Source: Sipunculus nudus (lineage: Eukaryota; Annelida; Sipuncula; Golfingiida; Sipunculidae). Taken from it: a stretch of DNA of 64,000 nt. The number at the start of each line of letters is the position of its first letter. The stretch's first letter is position 1. A model generated the notes under the pieces. It did not search any database, was not told the DNA's origin, and worked only from the letters and a program-made list of their open reading frames with translations. A program made the position numbers and the translations under genes. Shown one piece after another: positions 23,460 through 35,310 of this stretch. The stretch lies in NCBI GenBank assembly GCA_026874595.1, contig CM049314.1:66573300-66637299 (forward strand), written 5' to 3'.

Positions 23460-24829
23460 ATGAACACAGTTGAAATAGATATAATGATCACTTTCCAGAT
23501 AAAACAATAATGAAATTATGAAGATAGAAACTAAAGTAACTATCTTAGACCTTATTTGGGCAATCAAGTTCCAAAAATACATGAGATTAAAATAGCTCAG
23601 TATATAGTATAATGTCTTAAATACAGGTTCTGGATTGTTCTTTGTCCCGAGCATTTAAAAAATTTAAAGGCATGACAATAACATGTCATAAGTATCGAAA
23701 TGTTACATTCAGTTTCATTCAAAGTATCGTTCTCCAAAGGCGTTCTAGTCCAGGGGTTCAGCTCCCACATTTGAAAGAATTGAGCAAAATGTTAAGGAAG
23801 CATGAAAGTTAGTATATTTTTTTTTGGCTTTATGAGGAAGATTTCCGCCACATTAAAAAATGTGAATAACGAATCATAATGTTCCTAGAAAGCATTGCAA
23901 ATATTCTACTTCTATTTTTTGTTGGGCTGAGAAATTTATTTTTGAGGTTCAAAACATATCCAAGTATTCATTAGTTTTTTTTCTGTCAAGATTTTTGTAA
24001 TATTATCATTAGTCGAGCGGTTGTAAGCTGCATGTTTGCTGCCCAAAATAAAAAAAAAGAATGAAACTTTTATAACATTTATAAAAATAAGTGTGCACTA
24101 TCTAAACAAATGAAGTATTTTAAGGCAAAAGACGGGAAATGCAAATTCAATGTTAGCTTATTGGTAAGCATCATCTATAATATTACCAAAGTAAACTACA
24201 AACCGGACAATAAAGTATCAACAAGAGTGCTGATTCTGTCATCACCATCAAAACAGTACAAAGACAGCATTATAGGGATAGGATGTAGTCATTTGGTTAA
24301 GGCATGTGACTCTGTATTTGGTCCCCGATTTGAACCCCGTCGATGTCTAAATGGCATAATGGTGTAATCTCACCGAAAACCAAGAAATTCGTTATGTTTA
24401 AACAAAAGGTTATGACTTCTTTCTAATGACATACCTATATCCTTTATGAAGAAAGCGTAGCATAAAGCACAATGTCGTGAGCCTCCAAATATGTGCTGTT
24501 TCTGTCTACTCTTTATGCAAGCAAAGAGCTAGCTACACCATTACCCCAAGCAAAAGAGTCAATGGATCTATATACCTGAGAGGCGTGAGCCTCTACACGT
24601 GTTTGCATCCTGCCATGCACGTATACGTTTTGAAAAAAATATAAATAATATAAAAAAAAATAATATTTATTAATTTAATACCGCGCTAATATCCAGCACT
24701 CAGTGCTGCTCAGTTGCGCCATTACAGGTAAAGATAAAACATATAATGATAAAAATTTAAGAAAAAGCTAAGAAAGCTAAACTAACTTTTTGTATTGAGA
24801 TAAATAAAAAAAGAAGTCAGGATATGCTA

Positions 24830-25045
24830 TCCATTGCAGCTAAAAGTTCATGTTGTTCCCATTATAAATATAACTAAATGCAGCCCGAAACAGATTGGTT
24901 TTCATTTGTCTTTTGAACCTGTTATAATTATCACACAAGCGGGGTTCTAAGGGTTACTCGTTCCATTACTTTGGCGCTAACTCTGAAAAGAACGATCACC
25001 ATTTGTTCTCGTATGAGCAGCTGGTTTACACAGAAGATTTTATTT
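24830..25045 (-). pseudogene. Non-LTR retrotransposon RT C-terminal fragment
   Basis: Minus strand reads FFSELAPK-stop-WNE-stop-PLEPRL followed by CDNYNRFKRQMKTNLF, the usual tail of jockey/CR1-type reverse transcriptase ORFs (APKLWN.LP...FK..LKTHLF). Contains stops; lies in A intron 1. Confidence 0.55.
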
Positions 25046-25861
25046 ACCGGCGGCCGTCTTGGCCGCCATATTGGTTTTTGACCTAGATAGGTTGAATTCC
25101 GCTTGCCCAATATCTGAATATATTGAGTATGATCTTGACAATCATTATGCCAAGTCTTATGCTTCTTTTATTTACGGCATTGCAGAATTTCTACTCTTAA
25201 CAGATGAACGATTGGACTTGTGCTAAAAAAAAGACCTTAGGACTATTTGTGATTTCTCGACCGAACTCACAAACCGAGTAGCCGATTTTCATCGAAAAGA
25301 TATTTATAATTTATTTGAAGGAATTTACTATGCAAGTTTATTGTTGCACCTCAATGCTGGTTCGGAACCTCTGGTATTTACCGCTGTACCGCTCAGAGTC
25401 ATGGTGACCACTAGTGATCTGGAGTATTTTTCACGGCACCGACTTGGCGTTCTTGACACAACACGATTATGGCGGCGTCCTAAACGCATCGGTTGACAAA
25501 AAAAGTCTTAATAGTTCTGGATGATTTATTTAGGGAAGGAAAGTGCTGTTTTGAGATCCATGTTTTACTATAATTTAAAAGTATTTAAAGGGTTATCCTT
25601 TCTTTCAATAATATATATAATGTTAGCTTTTATAGAAACCCCATGGTATTTCCAAGTTGGTCCCGCACGCTCTTTTGTCGTGTACACCATCCCCGGTGTC
25701 GTGGTTACCGTAAACACATGTGCATGGTTCCGAATGCACCACAATAGATGTTTCTGTAAATTTGCTATTCTATACCCTATCATCTACGACAGATAGGGAT
25801 TTCTCTTTGGTAAGTAATATGATAATATATCTAATACTCAGCATTAAACGTATTAACATAC

Positions 25862-25937
25862 CCTCTGCATCGTGCTCGTAATCCGCGGCCACAATAGCGA
25901 TGAGCACACACAAGATGGCAGCCTTCTTGCTATCCAT
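25862..25937 (-). pseudogene. Receptor A exon 1 (signal peptide)
   Basis: ATG at 25937. It encodes MDSKKAAILCVLIAIVAADYEHDAE plus one base and ends at GAGG|gtatgt. Two lysines precede a hydrophobic core ILCVLIAIVAA, a typical cleavable signal peptide. The phase-1 end matches exon 2. The ATG at 25937 was chosen over an upstream in-frame start because it aligns with copy B. Confidence 0.8.
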
Positions 25938-25943
25938 TACAAC

Positions 25944-25966
25944 TGTCGTAAAATGTCGTCTGCTCA
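25944..25966 (-). promoter_or_regulatory. Conserved 5' flank/5'UTR block of receptor A
   Basis: A 23-base block (on minus from TGAGCAGACGACATT to TTACGACA) is identical at 49730-49752 in front of copy B, while the bases between it and the ATG differ (6 versus 13 bp). A second conserved stretch, CAAACC.CC on plus, lies about 25 bp further out. Either a 5'UTR or a core promoter element. Confidence 0.5.
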
Positions 25967-25967
25967 A

Positions 25968-28900
25968 GTTTTCAGTGTGTTACTTACAAACCGCCAGTCA
26001 TTCCTTTACCTACTTAGGAAAATAGAAATAGACCATAAAACAGATACACAAACATCAAAATACGATATTTCGTAAGTTATTTTCACGTACCCAGAAATAA
26101 AGTAACTTAAAACTGTTTGAGCATCATTTGAATGGCAAGGCTTGAAACAAAGCATGTGCATGATATAACCATGCACCAACAGGAATAACTAGAAACTTGT
26201 TTATAATTATATACCCGGAATCTGACACGAATCTTACAACAACGGAATAATAGCTCCATCGGAGGATTATAATTTACCAAAAAGGACACCTTATCGTAGC
26301 AACGCTCCCTAAAGCTGTGTTTCCACTTGTCCTGACACGGATGGTGTTGGAACTATAATATGATAAAATACAAGAAGCGTCTCCAGTTGTACGGACACGA
26401 ATACGGAGCATACGGCGATTGCAGAAATCTCCATGAGCATATGTAGACATATTTAAATGGATAATCATGGATAGAGAGCAGAGAGGCGCATTATATCCAT
26501 CCTTTTCTATATATTTATATATTCGACTACGGCCAGTGTTAAGGTGGAAAAACACATAACGTATCCGTACCCCTATCCGTGTCCGTAACCGTCTTTCGGA
26601 CCACATAAGTGGAAAAACAGGTGGCATGCGTCATAAGATAAGGTTGATCAACTCCACACAACCCCCCCCCTCCCCCCCCCCCCCCCCCCGAAGCCGATCC
26701 AGAGGTCCGGACCCGCCCACCTTTCGGAAGCCGCAATTTTTTTTAAGGGTTTCAGACCATTTTTGCCGCCTGGACCCCCCCCCTTTTTCCGGGCCTGGGG
26801 ACCTTCTCTTAGGTTTTGTCATTGAATCCCTCCTTTTCCTAAATCCGGGATCCCCCTCCCACTGGTATCCCCCCCCCCCCCCCCGTGGGACACAAGTATG
26901 ATCAGAACTTACCGAATATTTGTCTCGCAAAAACTCCTGAGTCCATGCAGTGTCTCCAGTTGTTTTAATCCCGTGCCAATGGGGTTCGTCTGATGCAGTC
27001 CAATCGCATAATATATATACTCACACGAATCGGTTGTTTTTCCTCTCTCTTTTCCCGCGGCTCGTGTATAGATTATTGTCACATCCTATCATGCAATCAT
27101 GCTGCAACTTGAATGAAATTAATTAGTGCAGCCCTAGGCCGGCCATGTGCTATACACATAAGCGGCAGTGCCCGCACAGTCTATTGTCGACGAGTAAACA
27201 GGCGAGACAAAGGTTTCAAAGCCCTCCTTGCTCTCCATGTTGTCTCGGCCATTTTATTCCAAACTATCCGTATTAGCATGATACACCATTCCGAAAAGTG
27301 CTTCAATTAGAACCTTTAATATTGAATTCAAACACGTTTACCGACAGATCACAGTGCCTGGTCTTGTTATGCAGTCCTGCTTTGAATAGGGCACAGTTGG
27401 GCAGAATTTCAAAGTAATAAAAATATTACACTTTTTTTTAGAAATCCTCTTTATTGCACAGATACCTCGACATATGAAAGGGTTTCAATTCTACACTGCC
27501 GACAACTAACAGCAACGGGTACATGTTCCAATTTAAATATTATTTTGAGATGTTTAAATATATCTTTTAATCATCGAACCCCCTTAATGGAGAAAAGGAG
27601 AAATCGATGCAAACCCCATTATTCTAACTATTAATAGTTTTTATTTCCAATATATAAATCTTATTCTCTCAATAGCAGGGGGATGATTACGTAGATGGAG
27701 GTTTTATTTTCGTGACAATTATCCTTCGCGAATATCGCGAATTTGAAACCCTCGGGAACAAAAATGCATCCTCTGTATCTCCATGTATGACTAAAGAATC
27801 ACCATCTGTCTCCTACTTACTCTGCAGTCCTGCATTCACCATCTTCAAATCGTACTTCTGTCTCGTGATTTGGAAAGCTATTCTCATTGGTCAATTAGAA
27901 ACTTATTTAGCGTTAGCGGTCCGCTCCGGTCCCGCACAAAATTGAACCTCTTACTGACATTGTGATGTTTTACCTTGCTATGTTACATTGTATTTTTTTT
28001 AATGTTTTTCAACATGAACAACGTATACACTTGCATTGCATTTGGTCGAATTTATTGTCTTATACCATAATTATTAATTTTGTGATGTAATATTCATGCA
28101 GTAGGCCTTTATATATAATCATCTACATATCATTATTCATATCAACGTATTGATCTTTAGAAAAAGGGTAATGTATGTCACTTATTTTATGTGATATATT
28201 GAAAATAAAGCATTTATATTCCATAACTGTGTTTAAATCGTCTATTCATCAATAAATATTAAAATAAAAATATAAAAATCTTTAAATTTTGAATACCAAT
28301 AAATTTCTGAATCATACACTGTTATTATATAAATATTCTATAGCTTAAATTTCTCTTACATGATTTAGTCACAAATTTGTACACACATATATTTGACTAT
28401 GCCTTGGAGCTACTGTATGTGGAACAGCCCGAGCATGTACCACAAGTAATCCCAGTTCCATAATTATATGATTAGCAGGAAAAATTGGCCAATTATAGGA
28501 CTACCCTCAATTACCCCAGCTCTGCTTGTGTGCCTTACTGTTCCCTTGCTGGTCACAGGAAATGGGCTGAAAACTGGCACACTTTGCAGGCTGAACATGC
28601 ACATTGAAAGGTCAATATCTATTTCAATATTATGATAGTTTCATTTATTTTATTAAATTAGATATTTTCAGAGCTTTAGTTGTCGGACATTTTTTTACAT
28701 ATATATTTTTTTAATATGACTATTTAAAATTTTTGTTTGAAATTGCACTTGAAAACCAATATAATTTCTTTGTCAATCGATAGATGGCAATGCAAGTTCA
28801 CCCCCTGGATACCTGAAGAATGGCGATTGGACGCTTCCCAAAATTATGTCAAATTTCTCAGGGTCTAGGGAAACTATTGGAAATGACCATCGTAAGATAC

Positions 28901-29084
28901 ACTTGGCATCTTTCCCATTACTGAAAGATCAAAAACCGGCGAATCCAAGGCGTTACCACATTGTATTTGCATGACAACGGTCAGGTGGCACCACCTCAAT
29001 CAAAATTTAGATTTTAAAGTTTGGAATTAAAATATCAGCATTTTCGAGGGTGTAAGATCTGGCATGCATACTTACATCCAGTGT

Positions 29085-29085
<1 letters not shown>
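25968..29085. other. Intergenic, no gene recognised
   Basis: Contains repeated GTGGAAAAACA/TGTTTCCAC motifs at 26.3-26.62 kb, C-rich runs at 26.66-26.89 kb and otherwise AT-rich sequence. Open frames here are low-complexity or unconserved. Confidence 0.4.

Positions 29086-29091
<6 letters not shown>

Positions 29092-29157
<66 letters not shown>
29092..29157. repeat. (CT)n microsatellite
   Basis: 33 CT repeats. Confidence 0.95.
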
Positions 29158-29162
<5 letters not shown>

Positions 29163-29714
29163 CATATTCATACATATTCATTCATTCCATATATGGAACA
29201 GCAGTACGCATGCGATGCGTTTGCATGTGCCCCAGGGAATCAAACACAGTACATTGTGTTTGAATTATTCTTTTTTTAAAAGCGTATATACACGTACATG
29301 TTTACGTATGTGTACGTGTATCACCAATGAAGATTGCACACGCATGGTAACAGACGGGGAATCCCAAACTCTGACGTCAGTGATAGGGTATTCCTCTGGC
29401 AGATGAATTTTCTTTTCCTGTAGAAGTTTACTATTCCCCCGAGTTTGCCGCCCAAGCCGACGTATTACCAATAAAATGATTACTCTGATTTTCATTATTG
29501 TAGCAATGAACGTTGTATTACGCCTTCAAGCTATCTATAACAATGACGTACCATTCTGGAAGCTTACCATTACGGATTGCCTTCGGTTGACCTCCCGCCA
29601 CTCTATATGTACATTTGAACCCTTTTGACCCAGTATTTGATAATCCAGTATTCAGCATAAATCGGCATATTCCATGAAAACAGACTTCCCTGCATTTTTC
29701 GTCCTCATATCTTA

Positions 29715-29788
<74 letters not shown>
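29715..29788. repeat. (GA)n microsatellite
   Basis: About 74 bp of GA repeats with one phase shift; produces a spurious poly-Ser/Leu frame on minus. Confidence 0.95.
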
Positions 29789-29793
<5 letters not shown>

Positions 29794-30040
29794 TCGGAGT
29801 GAAAATAAGTGAGCGAAAAGGAGAGGGGGAGAAAACAAAAACCCCTGTGTGATCAGAATGCCTGGTTCTGTTTCAATTTTGGACAGATAGAGATGTATCT
29901 GAAATGACAAGCGGTAGAGCGCATACCTCCACCAAGGTATAAATTTATTACTGATTCCGCCGCTTGTTGTTATCACAAAAAAGTAATGTGGTCATTCATG
30001 GGTGACACCATAAACTCCTTACTGAAAATGAATACTAGTA

Positions 30041-30218
30041 CAGTAGCACCTCGTTAATACGACCACCAACGAGACTTCTATCGATTGGTCGCATTTTTAA
30101 GTAGTTCCTCTAAGTTAGGTCTTATATAAAGAGCAAAAAAATATCGGGACCTGGAAAAGTGGTCGTTATTTTGAGATGGTCGCTCAATCTGTATGGTCGT
30201 TAGGTGAGGTTTACCGTG
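30041..30218. mobile_element. pogo/Tigger-like MITE (178 bp)
   Basis: Starts CAGTAGCACCTCGTTAATACGACC-like and ends as its imperfect inverse GGTCGTTAGGTGAGGTTTACCGTG, with TA on both sides. Internal TGGTCGTTATTTTGAG. Termini and TA target duplication fit pogo-group MITEs. Confidence 0.7.
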
Positions 30219-30417
30219 TATGATTTTCATGTATCCTGATTTTGAGGCTTGTGAATTGACTGCAATAGCTTAATTCTCCCTTTTTCGTTCTATACCACTC
30301 ATACTTTGGCCTTGAGAGCGCGAGTGAGGATGAAAGAACTTTAAATAAACACACAATCAGCTTTACATTGAATACATTTGTACAGCTGGTTTTATTTTTA
30401 AAAAGCTTCACAGGGAT

Positions 30418-30715
30418 GTAACATGGATGTCCCAGGGATGTCACACTAGCGTCACAGGGGTGTCACATGGATGTCATAGGGATGTCACCCTGATTTGACA
30501 TGGATGTGACATGGATGTCACCTTGATATCTCAGGGATATCACACGGATGTCACACTAGCGTCGCATGGATGTCACATGTGTGTCAGTTTGACCTCACAG
30601 GGATGTCACCTTGCTGTCACAGGGATGTCACCCTGATGTGACATGGATGTCACCTTGATGTCACATGGGTGTCACTCTGATGTCACATGGATGTCACATT
30701 GATGTCAAATGATGA
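30418..30715. repeat. Minisatellite of GATGTCACA-type units
   Basis: About 300 bp built of ~10- and 20-bp units such as GGATGTCACA and GGGATGTCACC, with GTCACA/TGTGAC making it partly self-complementary. Confidence 0.85.
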
Positions 30716-31469
30716 CGAATAAACAAAGAACTGGAAGTTGGCATCTCAAACTCCGCGACGCATGGAAGACATCTGGGAAAAACCGGTATAAATCGGTAAG
30801 CATCGGAAAATAACGAAAGACCTCGGCGTAACATTGAGAAACCAACGTTATCAGCTTCATAGCCCGATGTTACTCGATTTCTACCCACGTCTTCCAATAT
30901 ATTTCTGGTATGATCCGATGTTATCCACGGCATCTTCCCGACACCCAATCCCAAAAATGAAAATCTTGAGAAGATTTGGAAATTTTCCTATGCCCGATGT
31001 CTCACTTCCCTATTACCTCCCGATGTTTCACGAACTTTCATGATGTGCTTCACCAATTTTTGGCCGATGCTACATCGGAAAAAAAAATCGAGGACAATTT
31101 GGGCAAAGTCCGAGCACTCTATTACTATTCATTTTCGTTGAACCTTGTGTATACTTTCATGCGTTCGGCTAGTGCACCGTATGATTTCCAGATACGGGAC
31201 CTGAACTTTACATTTATCATTATTTTCTGTAATATGGTTCCCGCACATAATTTTTTTTGTAAACACCTACATAGTCATGACTATATGTTTGGGTAAAATA
31301 AAAATTCACTCATAAATTATCTCTTTTTCATGTCTTATGTGTTTATGTGAAAACCATTATATTGCGACTACAAAAATACAATCCTTGCTAATATGACTGC
31401 AAAATATGAACAAAACATGTCTGGAAGGGTCACAATCAAAACAGGATGTACAAAATATCAGTTTATTCC

Positions 31470-32935
31470 TACGGTTAATAATCTTGCAGAATTAGATGAT
31501 TTGTCGAGAGCATGAAAATTTTATATGGTACAACCACGCGTTCGCCTTTGAAGATCGGTCCAATTTTTAACTGACAACACCTCTCTGAAAGAAGAGTATG
31601 TCTGTATACTTTTTGGTACTTTGTCCTTAGATACAGGCCAGCCATTCTGAATGACTAATTTCAGTGTTTAATTCAGCATCCTGTTCAATTCAGATGCATC
31701 TAAATTCGCCTGAGACGCTCCTCTTTGATTGGTACATAATTTAACATGTCCATATGCTCGGTTTCAATTTCAGCTTCTGATCGGATGTCAATGTTCAGTA
31801 TCTCATCTGGTTTTCTCACTATCACAGTGTGCGCGGCAGGTATATGCTCAATTGAGTGCATCAGCTACATGCATTTAAACCCCTTCCGCGAAGGTAACCT
31901 CATCATCAAATTTCTGTAGTCTCAATACCATTCTCTTCAGTAGAATTGAAAGTAGATTTTCCTGCATATAATTTCCAATAGTTTATGAAATTCTATTTCA
32001 TGTCCACTGCACACCATAACAGTGTACAGTCTTTTAGCATACCGTAATTATTTTTTGGGTGGTGTTCTCTGGTTCAACACTTAACACCGATTTACTTTAA
32101 GTGTCATCATTTGTGTCTAGGCGTCATCTATTTTGTGTTTTTCTTCTGGCTTGTCTTGTGCCATGTTTGTTTCTACATTTCACTGAAAAATGATTCTTTT
32201 GGCCACATTTTCTACAATCCTTACACCATGCTCGGCATGTTTCTCTTTTATGTGCATGTTCACTCCCTCCAACAATATCTGCATTAAATGCCTCTTTGGC
32301 CTGTATTTTTTTTTGTAATCTCTTCTTTTATTTGCCTTTTCCTTTTTTATCTCTATTTGTTAAAGCATGCACCTCTTCTAGGTTTATGTTCTGCATTTGT
32401 TGGCTTGTTTATTGGCATTAAGTCTACAAATGTTTATACCGTTTTTCTATATCGATTTAGAGTATTGTAACAACTTTTTTCTTGTAGATGTATCTCTGAT
32501 GTCTATGATCACTCTGTCTCTGATCAGATCATCTTCTAATTTGCCATAATTGCATGTTTTCGCTTATGAGTGTTGCAATCTAATGGCCAATATTCTTATG
32601 TTTTCCATGTTTTCTATTATTGAACTAATGGCGCTCATAAGTTTCATGAGTTTCACCAACACAATATTCTTCAAATTTCTGTATCAACATCTCAAAATAA
32701 TTTCTCTCCTCATTACAAGTAAGTTCAAACCCATCATGTACTTCTAGGACATCTGGGCCAATAGTCATTCAGAATGGTTGCAGCTCTCACTTATTTGTCC
32801 TGGTTTATTGGAAATGTCGCTATTTGCTAGTTGTTCCGGACTCTCTTAACCTTTTCCAGTTGGCTGACACAAGTTGAGTCCTGACTTGGACTCGAGTCAT
32901 CTTTTTTTAAGGACTTTGACACAAATGTATTACCA
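31470..32935 (-). mobile_element. Ty3/gypsy retrotransposon remnant, copy 1
   Basis: Homologous to 61.1-63.7 kb in the same orientation: 31.52-31.97 matches 61.13-61.58 (RNase H end/integrase start) and 32.04-32.93 matches 62.77-63.71 (gag). The roughly 1.1 kb of protease/RT between them is deleted. All frames are broken. Confidence 0.7.
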
Positions 32936-33605
32936 GACTAGGGTATATCAAATGGGAACTTCATAGAATAACAAAATCCAGTTATGGGAACGGAGTTTAT
33001 AATATTTGATATCATTGCATTTATTGTTATCACTGACGTTGTTTGTTGATATGTAAAGTAGGCCAGATATCCGCTCGGTTGAACGAAGTTTATTGTGTAA
33101 ATAATTGATTGGTTTGTTATGGTTAGCTGACAGAAGATCCTACAGGATCAAGAAATTTCTAGAGGCTTAGCTAGTTGATAATTTCCAGCAAAAAAGTCCT
33201 AAATGTTTACGGGCAATACCTTTGCTGACTAGAACATTCAGGAAGCTTCGATAAAGACGGGTATATACAGACTTGCTCAAGGCCGGTGGGGGTCAGTCAA
33301 TGAGTTAAAAGGTCAGTGTCAGCTGGTGACGAGACGTGCTGTGTTACCAATATTTTAGGTCTTCACCGAGCGGGGTGTGATTTAAATACGGGATAGGACA
33401 ATATTGGTCCAGGAGACAATAGGACGTTAGAGGATTACGTGAATTAAAGCTTGGTGAAGAATTTTTTTCTTGTGAGTTTGGAGCCACACGGCGGTGACTA
33501 ATTGCTAGACGTTACGGGAATAAACCTGTGTTTCGTTACCGAGACAAAGGGTGATATTTCTGGACTTTTGCGTGAAAGGTCCCGGGAAATATATGTCTGC
33601 TGCGT
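32935..33605. mobile_element. Insertion absent from the second gypsy copy (LTR-like)
   Basis: About 650 bp that interrupts homology between 32.9-33.6 kb and 63.7 kb. It has an ATTTAAATACGGG TATA-like site near 33.38 kb and GGGAATAAACC near 33.52 kb, as an LTR would. No ORF. Termini not resolved. Confidence 0.35.
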
Positions 33606-34850
33606 GTGTGGTGTTACGAACTTGAACTCGGACTTGTGCTCGAACAGTGATGAACGACTCGAGTCTGATCTGGGACTCGAGTACGGGCTCGAGTCCATAT
33701 TTTAAAGACTTGAACTCGACTTAGACATGCACTCGGACTCGGATGCAAGGAATCCAGCAATCAGACCGAGTCATTATTGAGTTCAGTAGAAAAAAAGCTC
33801 TGTCACATTGTTACGGGGTGACATAAAAGCGGACCGAACTGTCTCGCAAGTGAAGCTTGCTTTGCTAGCGAAGCGGTTGGTACGCCGGACTTGTGCGCCA
33901 CCAACATTGATTCGAACTCGGATTGGCCCAGTGTTTTCCCCTGAGCAATTTGTCTTCGTAACAAATGGGGGCTCTTCCAACTTGACGGTAAATATTGTGG
34001 CCCAGGGAATAAGCTCACCAAAGTGTGACTCCTGGGATAATTAATCTTATTCTGATAGCAGAACGCTCTTGAGAGGGGGTGTGTTACGGGGTGACATAAA
34101 AGCGGACCGAACTGTCTCGCAAGTGAAGCTTGCTTTGCTAGCGAAGCGGTTGGTACGCCGGACTTGTGCGCCACCAACATTGATTCGAACTCGGATTGGC
34201 CCAGTGTTTTCCCCTGAGCAATTTGTCTTCGTAACAAATGGGGGCTCTTCCAACTTGACGGTAAATATTGTGGCCCAGGGAATAAGCTCACCAAAGTGTG
34301 ACTCCTGGGATAATTAATCTTATTCTGATAGCAGAACGCTCTTGAGGGGGGGTGTGTTACGGGGTGACATAAAAGCGGACCGAACTGTCTCGCTAGTGAA
34401 GCTTGCTTTACTAGTGAAGCGGTTGGTACGCCGGACTTGTGCGCCACCCACATGGGTTCGAGTCCCGGATCGGCCCTGAATTTTCCCCTGAGCAATTTGT
34501 CTTCGTAACAACACATACTATAAAGACTTACAATAGTATATGCATGCGCGAAATTTCAGCAGAATATATCAGACCTACAAAAAGACTATATTTTACAAGC
34601 TTAAGTTCGGCATCGGGAGCTAATGGTAGTTTTAAACTCGAGTAAAGACACGTGTAATCTAACTTGAAAATACACACGATAAGCCCTAGTTTTCATTTAA
34701 AATTATGTTTAATCAATAATTTTGTTTTACGACTTGGACTCGGTTTCCCTGTGACTCAGAATCGAAGATGGTGGACTTGGACTGGATTCTTAAGGATTTG
34801 GACTTGGACTCGGATGTTGTGGACTCGACCACATTACTGATACACACACA
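33605..34850. repeat. GACTCG/GACTTG hexamer-rich repeat, interrupted
   Basis: GACTTGGACTCGAGTC-type sequence at 33.60-33.77 and 34.73-34.84 kb. It resumes the homology to 63.67-63.97 kb with the LTR-like element at 33809-34510 inserted in the middle. Same motifs at 56.22 and 57.79 kb. Confidence 0.6.
33809..34510 (+). mobile_element. TRIM-like element: three terminal repeats with tRNA-type promoter
   Basis: Three ~155-bp repeats at 33809-33963, 34082-34236 and 34355-34510, each TGTTACGGGGTGAC...CTTCGTAACA (TG...CA), separated by two identical-looking ~118-bp internal segments; period 273 bp. Each internal segment starts AATGGGGGCTCTTCC (TGG start fits a primer-binding site) and ends GAGAGGGGGTG (purine tract) just before the next TGTTAC. 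CACAT flanks the array at 33804-33808 and 34512-34516. Inside each repeat is a box A match (TAGTGAAGCGG or TAGCGAAGCGG); repeat 3 also has a perfect box B, GGTTCGAGTCC, 32 bp on. Non-coding: the 237-codon minus frame across it is an artefact of the periodicity. Alternative: a tandem tRNA-derived SINE. Confidence 0.65.
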
Positions 34851-35249
34851 TACATAAATTCACACAAACATATATGCACATGCATAGATCCAAGTTAAAA
34901 TAGACTATCAGTATATACGTGTTTATTAATAAATGCAAAGCAGCAAGTGACAAAAACTGTACAGCAGCTCCACCAATAGGAAAGCAGATCTAGGAAACTC
35001 AGCCAATCAGGGTACGGCGGGCCTCTAGACTGGCGTCCTGTGTTATTATTATCCGTTATCTAGGTATAAGCAGCTGCACATGTTCTATTAACTGTTACAA
35101 TCTATAATGTTCGGATAGGCTCTGCTCTCCGCTCATAACAATAACAGAGTTTTGCTGTCTCTCCCACGTCTTGTCCACTATAATAAAATATTAAAATCTT
35201 CAAAAAGCAGTGGAGTTTGTACTGTCAAATTAAGTGGAAAATAGTCTTG

Positions 35250-35306
<57 letters not shown>
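35250..35306. repeat. (TA)n microsatellite
   Basis: TA tract in the intergenic region. Confidence 0.95.

Positions 35307-35309
<3 letters not shown>

Positions 35310-35310
<1 letters not shown>

Larger units (their letters stand above)
7954..25937 (-). pseudogene. Receptor copy A: ATD-less ionotropic glutamate receptor pseudogene
   Basis: Minus-strand join of 25862-25937, 22488-22567, 20325-20543, 19508-19708, 17361-17508, 9808-10019, 9051-9320 and 7954-8066. The first seven exons give 402 codons in frame with GT-AG borders in the same phases as copy B (39.7-49.7 kb). Order: signal peptide, short linker, ligand-binding half S1, M1, pore loop, M3, S2. There is no room for the usual ~400-residue amino-terminal domain. 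It is broken three ways: TAA at 9889-9891 where B has CAA, a one-base deletion near 8056, and a MITE fused into exon 8 with no recognisable M4 beyond. The S1 threonine of the APLT motif is Ile here. Other exons remain open, so inactivation looks recent. A truncated product ending after M3 is possible but could not form a normal receptor. Confidence 0.85.

Noticed and set aside
26631-26930. Gly/Pro-rich frames on both strands
   Set aside because: Produced by poly(C)/poly(G) runs.
27712-27945. 77-codon frame on plus, and an antisense exon-like stretch QITRQKYDLKMVNAGLQ
   Set aside because: No partner exons, phase support or recognised family.
29518-29976. 152-codon frame rich in Ser and Leu
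   Set aside because: Translation of a (GA)n microsatellite; the flanks have no recognisable protein similarity.
33880-33945. True tRNA gene in the LTR-like repeats
   Set aside because: Box A and box B are present, but the acceptor stem and a proper anticodon arm cannot be built; it is at best tRNA-derived.
33803-34516. 237-codon open frame on minus, the longest uninterrupted one after the kinase exon
   Set aside because: It exists because a 273-bp unit (a multiple of three) is repeated; the predicted protein simply repeats. The region is better explained as a non-coding LTR-type element.
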